A stretch of DNA of 64,000 nucleotides, from positions 186,001 to 250,000 of the forward strand of contig NZ_PVUE01000002.1 in the NCBI RefSeq assembly GCF_003003235.1, written 5' to 3'. Within the stretch, counting starts at the first letter, position 1. Each line of letters opens with the position of its first letter. Origin of the DNA: Antricoccus suffuscus (lineage in GTDB: Bacteria; Actinomycetota; Actinomycetes; Mycobacteriales; Antricoccaceae). Made by a program: the position numbers and the translations under genes. The notes beneath the pieces are model-generated. The model was not told the DNA's origin and made no database searches. It saw only the letters and a list, made by a program, of their open reading frames with translations. This document shows, in pieces, positions 55,079 through 63,430 of the stretch.

Positions 55079-56125
55079 ATGACCGAACGTACCCGGAGTG
55101 ACGATGCCTCCGACGACCAGGGCGACAACCGTGACAGCAACGCGGATGATCCGCGCCCGCAAGTCGGGGATCCGGTTGCTGCCCAGGAATCGACAACTGA
55201 CGAATCGGGCTCGCCCGACGCCGATCTGACGGACTCAAGCGACCGGGCCGACGACGACCAGCGCCATCGGCACGGTTTTGCCCAGTGGCTCAAAGAATTG
55301 CCGCTCTTGCTGGCGATCGCCTTCGTCGTAGCGCTACTGCTCAAGACCTTCATCGTGCAGCCGTTCTTCATCCCGTCCGGCTCGATGGAGCAGACGTTGC
55401 ACGGTTGCCCTGGATGCGCGGGCGACAAGATCCTGGTCAACAAGATGAGCTACTGGTTCAGCGATCCTCAGCCCGGCGACATTGTCGTGTTCAAGGGCGA
55501 CAAAGACTGGGCGCCGGAGTTTAAGTACAACGAGCCGGCCAACGTCTTCGGCCAGGCGTGGACGTGGGTACTGCGCGCGGTTGGCGCGGCACCACCGGAC
55601 GAGAAGGACTTCGTCAAGCGGGTCATCGCGGTCGGTGGCCAGACCGTGCAGTGCTGCGACGCACAAGATCGAGTGACCGTGGACGGCGTGCCGCTGAACG
55701 AGACTTATATTTACATCTCTCCGGACGCCGTACCTGGCAACGCGGACGTGAGCACCTACAAGGAGCAGCAGTTCGGACCGGTGAAGGTACCGAAGGGCCG
55801 ACTGTTCGTGATGGGCGACCACCGCAACGGTTCGGCCGACTCGCGCTACCACCTCAATGACCAGTACCAAGGGACGATCGCGGTCAGTTCGGTGATCGGC
55901 CGCGCGTTCCTAATCGTGTGGCCGCTGGACCGGTTCCACTGGTTGTCGGCGCCGAACACTAAGGTTGCCGCTCTCGAGCCGTACCCCACGAACCCGCCGG
56001 CCTCCGGGATCGCCGTCCAAACCCCGTTGCTGGCGGTCCTGCTGATCGCGCCGTTCTCGGTGGCCCGCGAGGTACGCCGCGGTGCTTTGGGTTCGCGCCG
56101 GCGACGTAGAGTACGAGGGCGATGA
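55079..56125 (+). CDS. lepB: signal peptidase I
   Basis: LepB removes signal peptides from exported proteins. After a 65-residue acidic cytoplasmic extension and one membrane helix (about 74-94), the catalytic Ser102 lies in PSGSMEQT and Lys180 in DFVKRVIAVGG. The box GDHRNGSADSR follows. A second C-terminal hydrophobic segment (LLAVLLIAPFSVA) ends in a basic run. It overlaps rnhB in ATGA. Confidence 0.96.
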   Translation: MTERTRSDDASDDQGDNRDSNADDPRPQVGDPVAAQESTTDESGSPDADLTDSSDRADDDQRHRHGFAQWLKELPLLLAIAFVVALLLKTFIVQPFFIPSGSMEQTLHGCPGCAGDKILVNKMSYWFSDPQPGDIVVFKGDKDWAPEFKYNEPANVFGQAWTWVLRAVGAAPPDEKDFVKRVIAVGGQTVQCCDAQDRVTVDGVPLNETYIYISPDAVPGNADVSTYKEQQFGPVKVPKGRLFVMGDHRNGSADSRYHLNDQYQGTIAVSSVIGRAFLIVWPLDRFHWLSAPNTKVAALEPYPTNPPASGIAVQTPLLAVLLIAPFSVAREVRRGALGSRRRRRVRGR

Positions 56126-56847
56126 CGCCCAACCTTGCCCTTCCGACGGTGCTGCAGCCCGAACGTATCGTCGTACGCCGCAGCGAATCGCTCGGCACGA
56201 TGGAGTCCGCGTTGACACGGGCCGGGTTCGTGCACATCGCGGGCGCCGATGAAGCCGGCCGCGGCGCGTGCGCGGGGCCTCTGGTCGCCGCCGCATGCAT
56301 CCTGCCGTCCGGCCGGCGCGGGCAGATCCCGGGCCTCAACGACTCGAAACTCCTCACCGAGAAAGTCCGCGAAGACCTCTACGCCAAGATCGTGGATCGC
56401 GCGATCGCCTGGAGCGTGGTGCAGATCCCGGCGCCGCAGGTCGACCGGATCAGGCTGCACGTAGCCAACATTCAGGCGATGCGGCGCGCGATCACCGCGC
56501 TCACCCCCACTCCGGCGTACATCCTGACCGACGGATTTCCGGTCGACGGCCTTCCGGGTCCCGCACTCGCGGTCTGGAAGGGCGACCGGGTCGCCTCGTG
56601 CATTGCCGCCGCCAGCATCCTGGCGAAGGTCACTCGCGATCGGGTCATGACCCAGTTAGACGAGCACTACCCGGCGTACGGGTTCGCCGTACACAAGGGA
56701 TACAGCACTCCCGAGCATCAGGCGGCCCTTGCCGCACACGGCCCCTGCGCCGAGCATCGGATGACCTACGCCAATGTACGGCGGGTCAGCGAATTAGCCG
56801 GGCGCGGCAATGAGAGACTGGCCGCTGAAGGAGGTCACCGACCATGA
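56122..56847 (+). CDS. rnhB: ribonuclease HII
   Basis: RNase HII removes ribonucleotides from DNA and RNA-DNA hybrids. The active-site acids are in GADEAGRGACAGPL (Asp43, Glu44), with LNDSKLLTEKVRE and the conserved IAAASILAKVTRD further on. A 35-residue N-terminal extension precedes the fold. Start and stop overlap its neighbours, giving a lepB-rnhB-DUF2469 operon as in mycobacteria. Confidence 0.96.
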   Translation: MTPNLALPTVLQPERIVVRRSESLGTMESALTRAGFVHIAGADEAGRGACAGPLVAAACILPSGRRGQIPGLNDSKLLTEKVREDLYAKIVDRAIAWSVVQIPAPQVDRIRLHVANIQAMRRAITALTPTPAYILTDGFPVDGLPGPALAVWKGDRVASCIAAASILAKVTRDRVMTQLDEHYPAYGFAVHKGYSTPEHQAALAAHGPCAEHRMTYANVRRVSELAGRGNERLAAEGGHRP

Positions 56848-57155
56848 GTGCCGAAGACTTAGAGCGATACGAGACCGAGCTGGAACTGCAGCTCTACCGT
56901 GAGTACAAAGACATCGCTCGCCAGTTCAGCTACGTCGTAGAGACCGAGCGTCGATTCTACCTCGCTAATTCGGTCGACCTCCAAGTGCGTAACGCCGGCG
57001 GCGAGGTCTACTTCGAGCTGCGACTGTCCGACGCTTGGGTCTGGGATATCCACCGGCCCGCCCGGTTCGTCAAAAACGTGCGAGTCGTGACGTTCAAGGA
57101 TGTCAATGTCGAAGAGCTCGACAAACCCGACCTCGAGGTACCCGGCAACTCCTAG
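56844..57155 (+). CDS. DUF2469 family protein
   Basis: This 103-residue protein, MSAEDLERYETELELQLYRE onward, is a highly conserved actinobacterial family of unknown function, almost always next to rnhB. The sequence FSYVVETERRFYLAN and VWDIHRPARFVKNVRV is typical. It overlaps the rnhB stop by four bases. Confidence 0.94.
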   Translation: MSAEDLERYETELELQLYREYKDIARQFSYVVETERRFYLANSVDLQVRNAGGEVYFELRLSDAWVWDIHRPARFVKNVRVVTFKDVNVEELDKPDLEVPGNS

Positions 57156-57199
57156 TCCGGTCACCCACCGGGGCGTGTTGCCTTCCTCGCAAGCGAAGA

Positions 57200-57649
57200 A
57201 TGGATCGAATGACACACGTCAAACGTTTCGACCACGTCGGCATCACCGTCGCGGACCTTGACGAGGCGACGGCGTTCTTCGTCGGACTGGGTCTCGAAGT
57301 CGAGGGCACCGGATCTGTCGAGGGCGAATTCGTCGAGACTGTCTGCGGCATCCCGGGCGCGCACTGCGAGATCGCGATGTTGCGCTCGCCCGGCGACGGT
57401 GCACGGCTCGAACTGTCGAGCTTCGTAAAGCCCGACCACGTGCCCGGATCGCCCGCCGCGATGGCCAACGAGCTGGGGATGCGCAACGTGTCCTTCGAGG
57501 TCGGCGACCTTCAGGCCGCCGTCGATGCGGTCGCTGCAAACGGATACCGGCTCGTCGGTGGCATCGGTGAATACGAGAACAGCGTGCGGATGGCCTATGT
57601 ACGCGGGCCCGAGGGAATCATCGTGTCGCTGTTCGAGCAGCTCGGCTAA
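57200..57649 (+). CDS. VOC (glyoxalase/bleomycin-resistance fold) family protein
   Basis: The 149-residue protein has two beta-alpha-beta-beta-beta units: FDHVGITVADLDEATAFFVG and MRNVSFEVGDLQAAVDAVAANG. It ends with the metal-ligand strand VRGPEGIIVSLFEQL. The likely metal ligands are His and Glu in these strands. The substrate is unknown; methylmalonyl-CoA epimerase or lactoylglutathione lyase homologues share the fold. Start at 57200 or 57209. Confidence 0.85.
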   Translation: MDRMTHVKRFDHVGITVADLDEATAFFVGLGLEVEGTGSVEGEFVETVCGIPGAHCEIAMLRSPGDGARLELSSFVKPDHVPGSPAAMANELGMRNVSFEVGDLQAAVDAVAANGYRLVGGIGEYENSVRMAYVRGPEGIIVSLFEQLG

Positions 57650-57731
57650 CGCCGCTCAGTTACCCACAAGTGGGTGTGTCGTCCACATTCGAGTTTTTCG
57701 CGTGCGCGGTTTGCGATCTCATCGGGCAGTT

Positions 57732-57753
57732 TGTTGTCAACCAATTGACAACA
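57732..57753. promoter_or_regulatory. perfect dyad TGTTGTCAA-N4-TTGACAACA before yraN
   Basis: Nine-base arms (57732-57740 and 57745-57753) with a CCAA spacer lie just upstream of the yraN ribosome site. The symmetry and size fit a dimeric winged-helix repressor such as a MarR-type protein. The TTGTCA arm also recalls DNA-damage promoter words of actinobacteria. Confidence 0.5.
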
Positions 57754-57772
57754 GACAAGGACGGTGGTGGCG

Positions 57773-58129
57773 ATGCTCGCCAAAGACGCGTTGGGTAAGT
57801 ACGGCGAGGAGCTCGCCCGAAATCACCTTGCATATTCGGGTTTTCTCATACTCGATGCCAACTGGCGCTGTCCGATCGGCGAGCTCGACATCGTCGCCAT
57901 GGACGGAAAGCGTCTCGTCTTCTGCGAAGTGAAAACGCGGTCGTCGACGTGGTTCGGTGACCCAATCGAGGCGATCGACGAGGCCAAAGCGCGGAGAATT
58001 CACGCGTTGGCGGCGCGTTGGATCAGCGAACACCGCGTGCATGCGACCTCGGTTCGGTACGACGTCATCAGCATCATCGCGCCTCGTGGGCAGAGCCCTG
58101 AGGTCACGCATCTGAAAGACGTGTTCTAG
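57773..58129 (+). CDS. yraN: UPF0102 YraN-like endonuclease-fold protein
   Basis: This family has a Holliday-junction-resolvase/restriction-like fold. Visible residues include the YGEELARNHL helix, GELDIVAMDG and FCEVKTRSS, which form the E-D-ExK-type nuclease site. The function is not established, but the gene precedes comM and dprA, suggesting a link to DNA uptake or recombination. The ATG at 57773 is chosen; GTG codons at 57764 and 57767 are alternatives. Confidence 0.9.
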   Translation: MLAKDALGKYGEELARNHLAYSGFLILDANWRCPIGELDIVAMDGKRLVFCEVKTRSSTWFGDPIEAIDEAKARRIHALAARWISEHRVHATSVRYDVISIIAPRGQSPEVTHLKDVF

Positions 58130-59667
58130 TGCTCGGCACGACGCTGTCAATCGCTCTCGACGGCGTGAGTGGGATTCCGGTGTACGTCGAATGCCACATC
58201 GGTGGCGGTCTGCCTGGCGTCAAGGTGGTCGGGTTGCCCGATGTGTCCATCAACGAGTCGCGAGACCGCGTCCGTGCGGCACTCGCGAACTCTGGGCACA
58301 AGTGGCGCAACAGCAAGGTGACGTTCAACCTCGCGCCGGCGCACGTGCGTAAGACCGGCACCAGCTTCGACGTGGCGATGGCGGTCGCGGTGCTGATCGC
58401 CTACGAGAAGATCAAGACGCGCCAGGTCGAAGGGACGGTCTTTTTCGGTGAGCTCGGGCTCGACGGAAAACTGCGATCGGTACGCGGCGCGCTCCCGGCG
58501 CTGCTGGCCGCGAGCCGCGCGGGATTTCGCCGGATGATCTTGCCGAGTGAAAACCGTGCCGAGGCGACGATCCCGCTTGGCGACGGTCGCGACATGGAAG
58601 TGCTGTGCGCGCCCACCTTGCAGGATGTCGTTGCTCATCTACAAGGCGAAGAATCGGCGGTCGAGTCGGTCGCTGTCGAGCACCACCACATCGCGCCGAG
58701 CGTCCCTGACCTGTCCGACGTACGAGGGCAAGGAGTCGGCCGCCGCGCGCTCGAGGTCGCCGCGGCCGGCGCACATCATCTGCTCTTCAGCGGACCGCCC
58801 GGCGCCGGCAAAACCATGCTGGCATCGCGGCTGCCGGGGATTCTGCCGCCACTCGCCGAGGACGAAGCGCTAGAGGTGACCTCGATCCACTCGCTCGCCG
58901 GAATGATCGACCCATCGGCGCCGTTCTGCCGGTTTCCGCCGTTCGAGGCGCCGCACCACGGAGCCACCGCGGCCGCGATCATTGGCGGCGGCAGCGGTCT
59001 GATCCGACCAGGTGCCGCGAGCTGTGCCCACCGTGGCGTGCTTTTCCTGGACGAGGCGCCGGAATTCGCGCGGCATGTGCTTGACCAGTTGCGCCAGCCG
59101 CTGGAGTCTGGATCGATCACCGTGCACCGTGCCCGCGGGGTGACCACCTTTCCGGCGCGGTTTCAGCTGATCCTCGCGGCGAATCCGTGCCCTTGCGCCT
59201 CTGCGGCCGGCGACAGCGAGTGCGTGTGTTCGTCGATCGTGCGGCGACGCTACCTGGCGAAGCTCTCCGGGCCGTTGCTCGACCGTATCGACTTGACTAT
59301 CGGGCTCTTGCCGGCGTCACGACATCAACTGCTCGATCACGACACGAATGAGGAAAGTAGCAAGACCGTGCTTGCCCGCGTTATCGAGGCACGCGAAAGG
59401 GCTGCTCATCGATGGGCCGAGTCCGGTGCGGTGCTCAACTCGCAGGTGCCGAGCCACGTGCTTCGGCGACACTGGCGACCATCCGGTGAGGCGCGGGGGA
59501 TTCTCGAGAAGGCCTACGACGCAGGACTTATCTCCGGCCGTGGGTATGAGCGCACCCTGCGCGTGGCATGGACAATCGCCGACCTCGCGGGTCGCGGCGA
59601 GCCCGCGTACGGCGACGTGGCCGAGGCTTTGGGCTTCCGTAACAGAGCCACCGGGATGGCAGCATGA
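58129..59667 (+). CDS. comM: YifB/ComM-family AAA ATPase
   Basis: ComM is a helicase that promotes branch migration during natural transformation. The N-terminal Lon-protease-like domain (GLPGVKVVGLPDVSINESRD) precedes the Mg-chelatase AAA core with Walker A GPPGAGKT (about 221-228) and Walker B GVLFLDEAPEF. The zinc-like cysteines NPCPCASAAGDSECVCS follow. The GTG overlaps the yraN stop, and the stop overlaps dprA. The cluster is found in many actinobacteria not known to be competent. Confidence 0.93.
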   Translation: MLGTTLSIALDGVSGIPVYVECHIGGGLPGVKVVGLPDVSINESRDRVRAALANSGHKWRNSKVTFNLAPAHVRKTGTSFDVAMAVAVLIAYEKIKTRQVEGTVFFGELGLDGKLRSVRGALPALLAASRAGFRRMILPSENRAEATIPLGDGRDMEVLCAPTLQDVVAHLQGEESAVESVAVEHHHIAPSVPDLSDVRGQGVGRRALEVAAAGAHHLLFSGPPGAGKTMLASRLPGILPPLAEDEALEVTSIHSLAGMIDPSAPFCRFPPFEAPHHGATAAAIIGGGSGLIRPGAASCAHRGVLFLDEAPEFARHVLDQLRQPLESGSITVHRARGVTTFPARFQLILAANPCPCASAAGDSECVCSSIVRRRYLAKLSGPLLDRIDLTIGLLPASRHQLLDHDTNEESSKTVLARVIEARERAAHRWAESGAVLNSQVPSHVLRRHWRPSGEARGILEKAYDAGLISGRGYERTLRVAWTIADLAGRGEPAYGDVAEALGFRNRATGMAA

Positions 59668-60818
59668 CGGCCGGGGCGGTGGGGGATGGGTCGACGCTGG
59701 CCGCGCTGGCGTGGCTGGGCCGGACGATTGAACCGGGCAACCGTTATCTCTGGGCGTACGTCGAGGACCTCGGGCCAGTCGAGGTCGCCGCGCAGCTGCG
59801 AGCAGGGGATGGACCGCAGCGTCTGCAAGAGTCGGCCGGAGCCCGCGCACAGAACGATTCCTCGATGTTCGACCTAGAAAAAGCCGCCGCCAAGGGAATC
59901 CGGCTCATCGAGCCGGCCTCGCCGGAGTGGCCGGGCGACCCTCTCGCAGGCATGGCGCGGGCGTGTGCCGGTGGGGAGGCGAACGCCGTACCGCCACTGT
60001 CGTTGTGGGTGCGCGGAAGGGCTTCGCTGGCCGACCTCGTCGCACGATCGGTCGCGGTGGTCGGAGCCCGCGCGGCGACGGCGTACGGCATGCACGTCGC
60101 GGCGGAGCTTGCCGCCGGCTGTGCCGAGCGTGGCTACACGATCATCAGCGGCGGCGCATACGGCATCGACATCGCCGCGCACCGCGGCGCCGTGGCCAAC
60201 GGTCAGCCGACCGTGGCGTTGCTGGCCTGCGGAGTCGATCGGCCGTATCCGGCCGGCAACCAGAAGATGCTTGAAGCCATCACCCGCGATGGGCTGTTAG
60301 CGAGCGAGTTTCCACCAGGCTCGGCGCCTATGCGGCAACGTTTCCTCGTGCGCAACCGGCTGATTGCGGGGCTTTCGCTGGGCACCGTCGTCGTCGAGGC
60401 GGCGCTGCGCAGTGGTGCACGGTCGACGGCCGCACGTGCACGGGAGCTTGGCCGCCCGGTGATGGCCGTTCCGGGCCCGGTGACGTCGGCGCTGTCGGGA
60501 GGATGTCTTCAGCTGCTGCGAGAGGGCGGCGCGATACCGGTCGGCACCGCCGCGCACGTCATCGATGCGATCGGCCAGATCGGTGACGACCTCGCACCGC
60601 TCGAGTCAGGGCCGGTGTTGGCCGAAGACGCGCTGTCTGCCGACGTACGGGCGATTCTGGAGGCTGTGCCGGTACGGCGCCCGGCGCCCGTCGAGTCGAT
60701 CGCCCAGGTCGGCGCCTCCGACGTGAGCCGGGCCTTGGCCGGTCTCACGCAGCTTGAGCTCATGGGCCTGGTCGAGTGCATAGACGGACAATGGCGCCGG
60801 GCGAGGAGATCCAAGTGA
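59664..60818 (+). CDS. dprA: DNA-processing protein DprA
   Basis: DprA binds incoming single-stranded DNA and loads RecA. The Rossmann domain has SVAVVGARAATAYG, IISGGAYGIDIAAHRGA (about 155-171) and FLVRNRLIAGLS. The C-terminal winged helix (VESIAQVGASDVSRALAGLTQLELMG) is present. The ATG overlaps comM in ATGA. Confidence 0.95.
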   Translation: MTAGAVGDGSTLAALAWLGRTIEPGNRYLWAYVEDLGPVEVAAQLRAGDGPQRLQESAGARAQNDSSMFDLEKAAAKGIRLIEPASPEWPGDPLAGMARACAGGEANAVPPLSLWVRGRASLADLVARSVAVVGARAATAYGMHVAAELAAGCAERGYTIISGGAYGIDIAAHRGAVANGQPTVALLACGVDRPYPAGNQKMLEAITRDGLLASEFPPGSAPMRQRFLVRNRLIAGLSLGTVVVEAALRSGARSTAARARELGRPVMAVPGPVTSALSGGCLQLLREGGAIPVGTAAHVIDAIGQIGDDLAPLESGPVLAEDALSADVRAILEAVPVRRPAPVESIAQVGASDVSRALAGLTQLELMGLVECIDGQWRRARRSK

Positions 60819-60924
60819 GCACATATCATCCGGAATCGGTAGCCCCGGCGATCGATCTGTGGAGAACGCGGCGGCCTGTGGACAGCTTCCTGCGTCGATC
60901 GGCGATGTTCGCGATGCTGCGAAC

Positions 60925-61380
60925 ATGACATATTTAGAAGCCGATTCGGCTACCCCCGATCCCTTCCCTGAGCGGCAATTCGTGGACGCGCCGCACGTGA
61001 CCAGCCTCCCGGACCTGGTCGACCGATGGCACCTGATCCTCGACGGCGAGTTCTTCGACCAGCGAAGCGTATGGATGCTGTGGTTCGACGAACGCGGCCA
61101 CCAGCTGCCGGTCGTCGTACCTATCGACGGACTTCCCGACGATCTCGATGAACGGTTCTTGTCGGGAGTCCAGTCCATCTGCAACGTAACTCGCGACGCC
61201 GGCGCGCATAGCTTTGCGATGGCCTTGTCACGACGGGGTACCTCCCAGATCACGACCATAGACAAGCAACAGACACGTGCTCTGCTGGCGTGGGGCAGGT
61301 CGCTCGACCTCAAGGTCTGGCCGATACACCTGGCAACGAGCGGCTCGGTCCGCGAAATCACCGTCGACGACCTTGCCTGA
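60925..61380 (+). CDS. small protein of unknown function
   Basis: I do not recognise the family. The 151-residue product has no membrane segment and contains WMLWFDERGHQLPVVVPIDGLP, HSFAMALSRRGTSQITTIDKQ and a C-terminal LLAWGRSLDLKVWPIHLATSGSVREI, an alpha/beta pattern seen in small actinobacterial proteins near xerC and dprA. The ATG at 60925 or a GTG at 60859 may be used; neither has a strong ribosome site. Confidence 0.65.
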   Translation: MTYLEADSATPDPFPERQFVDAPHVTSLPDLVDRWHLILDGEFFDQRSVWMLWFDERGHQLPVVVPIDGLPDDLDERFLSGVQSICNVTRDAGAHSFAMALSRRGTSQITTIDKQQTRALLAWGRSLDLKVWPIHLATSGSVREITVDDLA

Positions 61381-61480
61381 GCGCGGGCGGCACGTTACGA
61401 CGTCACGGATCGGGGCCGATTTCGAACCGGTGGCGGCGCGGTTGGTTGCATCGGCCAGACCGGTCGGCCACTGTTAAGGC

Positions 61481-62404
61481 GTGATCCAACCTGACGACAC
61501 CGAACTGCCGCCGGCAATGGCGGCGGCGCTTGCTGCGTTTCGTCGGGAGCTCGAGCTCGAACGCTCGGTGTCGGCGCACACTGTCCGCGCGTACTGCGCC
61601 GATGTCGCGAGCCTGCTCGAACACCTGCGCCGGATGTCCGGCTCATCACTGGACGATCTTGATATCGCCGTACTGCGATCGTGGCTTGGCAAACAGCGCA
61701 CCCTCGGTGCGGCGCGGACCACGATGTCGCGGCGTGCCGCCTCGGCCCGGTCGTTCACCTCGTTCGCACATCGTCGTGGCCTGATGTCCGCCGATCCGGG
61801 GCAGAAGCTCGCATCGCCCAAGGCGCAGCGGACGCTGCCCGGAGTGCTCAGCCAGCAGCAGGCCAGCCAGTTATTCGATCCTGACGTCGGGGACGAGCCG
61901 GTGGCGGTCCGCGACCGGCTCATCCTAGAGATTCTGTACGCCGGTGGGATCCGGGTCAGCGAGCTCGTCGGGCTGGACCTCAGTAGCTACGACGCCGAAC
62001 GGCAGGCTTTACGCGTGCTGGGTAAAGGCAATAAGGAACGGGTCGTGCCTATTGGTGCGCCCGCTCGCGAGGCGCTGGCGCGATACCTCGACGTGGCCCG
62101 GCCGACACTTGCTGGAGCTCGTAGCGGCACGGCGCTGATCCTCGGAGTCCGGGGCGGTCGTATCGATCAGCGCGAAGTTCGGCGCGTCGTACACGCCGCT
62201 GCGCAGGCAATCCAGGGCGCGCCGGATATCGGCCCGCACGGTCTGCGACACTCGGCCGCAACCCATCTGCTTGAGGGCGGCGCCGATCTACGGTCGGTCC
62301 AGGAACTCCTCGGTCACGCATCGCTCGCTACGACGCAGATCTATACGCACGTATCGGTGGAACGTCTTCGCTCGACTTTCCAGCAGGCGCATCCACGCGC
62401 ATAG
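61481..62404 (+). CDS. xerC: tyrosine recombinase XerC
   Basis: XerC resolves chromosome dimers at dif with XerD. The catalytic set is complete: Arg158 (GGIRVSELVG), Lys182 (GKGNKERVVP), His253 and Arg256 (HGLRHSAATH), His279 (LLGHASLATTQ) and Tyr288 (IYTHV). The 307-residue length is standard, and no attachment site or phage gene is near. The GTG start is used. It is the housekeeping copy by position upstream of rpsB. Confidence 0.94.
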   Translation: MIQPDDTELPPAMAAALAAFRRELELERSVSAHTVRAYCADVASLLEHLRRMSGSSLDDLDIAVLRSWLGKQRTLGAARTTMSRRAASARSFTSFAHRRGLMSADPGQKLASPKAQRTLPGVLSQQQASQLFDPDVGDEPVAVRDRLILEILYAGGIRVSELVGLDLSSYDAERQALRVLGKGNKERVVPIGAPAREALARYLDVARPTLAGARSGTALILGVRGGRIDQREVRRVVHAAAQAIQGAPDIGPHGLRHSAATHLLEGGADLRSVQELLGHASLATTQIYTHVSVERLRSTFQQAHPRA

Positions 62405-62504
62405 GACTGCTGTTTGATCGCGCACCCGCGGCCCAACTGTTCGCACCGATTCGCTGACGCGCCCGGGATAATCGGCCCCGGCGGACTTTGTGCAAGTCGG
62501 GTGA

Positions 62505-63050
62505 CTACTTCTTGGGTAATAGCCGTACGTGGCGCGGCTTGAGTAGGCCAAGCGGGTCCAGGTAGGTTTCGCCGCGACGAAGTCCCCAATGAAGGCATGC
62601 CGCGTCCGGGCAACCGGCGTGACCGGCCTCGAGTGCGCCGATCTGTTGGCCGCGTGTGACGACGGCGCCGACTACAACAGAAGCGGTGACCGGTTCGTAC
62701 GTCGTCTTGAGCCCGTTGGGGTGGGTGACCGCGACGACACCGCGACCGGCGAGGACGCCGGCATAGCTCACCGTGCCGCCGCCCGCGGCGTACACCGGCA
62801 TCGACACCTCACCAGCAAGGTCGACACCGCGATGTCCGGCGCCCCATTTGACCGCCGGAGGGTCGAAGTCGCGCGTGACTTGATGAGCGCCGTCGATCGG
62901 CCAACCCCAACGCGACGGCGTCCCGGCGGCGGCGGGTTCGTTGGGCAGCAGCGTGCTGGCAAAGAGGGCGACTGCCGCCAGCACCGTGATCAGCCAGCGC
63001 GCACGCGTCGCTGCTGACGTTGTTTTTGTGGTGGTGTTGTGTCCGTCCAT
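62505..63050 (-). CDS. M23-family peptidoglycan endopeptidase-like secreted protein
   Basis: A basic N-terminus and signal helix (about 18-42) precede a LytM domain. The first zinc motif is HRGVD (His73, Asp77). The second, normally HxH, reads CLHWGLR (His154), so the first His of the pair is Cys here, as in many actinobacterial members with the LHWG form. Activity is therefore uncertain. It converges with xerC and diverges from rpsB. The ATG at 63050 gives a normal signal peptide. Confidence 0.88.
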   Translation of the reverse strand: MDGHNTTTKTTSAATRARWLITVLAAVALFASTLLPNEPAAAGTPSRWGWPIDGAHQVTRDFDPPAVKWGAGHRGVDLAGEVSMPVYAAGGGTVSYAGVLAGRGVVAVTHPNGLKTTYEPVTASVVVGAVVTRGQQIGALEAGHAGCPDAACLHWGLRRGETYLDPLGLLKPRHVRLLPKK

Positions 63051-63430
63051 GGCCCGACTGAACCATCGGGCAGACGACGGGTGCTGGATCGATAAGGCAG
63101 ATTGTGGACGACGCGGCCGCCTGTGGAAAAGTCTCGGCGCGTGACGTGGCATCGGCGTCGGGGCGAATGCAGGGTGACCGGCGCGATCGCGTACACTTTC
63201 AGCAGCGGTTCGTCTCACTTCCGGTAGGGAAGGGATGGCGGGCCGACTTCGCGCGTCCACTTTTCCGCGGCAGTACGTCTCTGAAAAGGACAGTCACTTG
63301 GTCCGCTCTACAGCAACGGCAGTAGAGCGGCAATGTCAGGACGCTAGGCGCGACACCGACCGGTGTTCGCGATAAACCGAGAGGCTTCAGGCGTGTTCGG
63401 CCTGCAAGCCAGTTAAGGAGTGCTCCGGCA
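63051..63430 (+). promoter_or_regulatory. rpsB promoter and leader region
   Basis: This 380-base gap has no gene. It contains two stems, CCGCTCTA/TAGAGCGG (63303-63310 with 63323-63330) and GACACCG/CGGTGTT (63352-63358 with 63361-63367, last pair wobble). AAGGAG at 63415-63420 is the rpsB ribosome site. The stems may form an S2 autoregulatory leader. Confidence 0.5.

Noticed and set aside
61481-62404. tyrosine recombinase as sign of an integrated element
   Set aside because: Position and length fit housekeeping XerC; no attachment repeats, tRNA or phage genes nearby.
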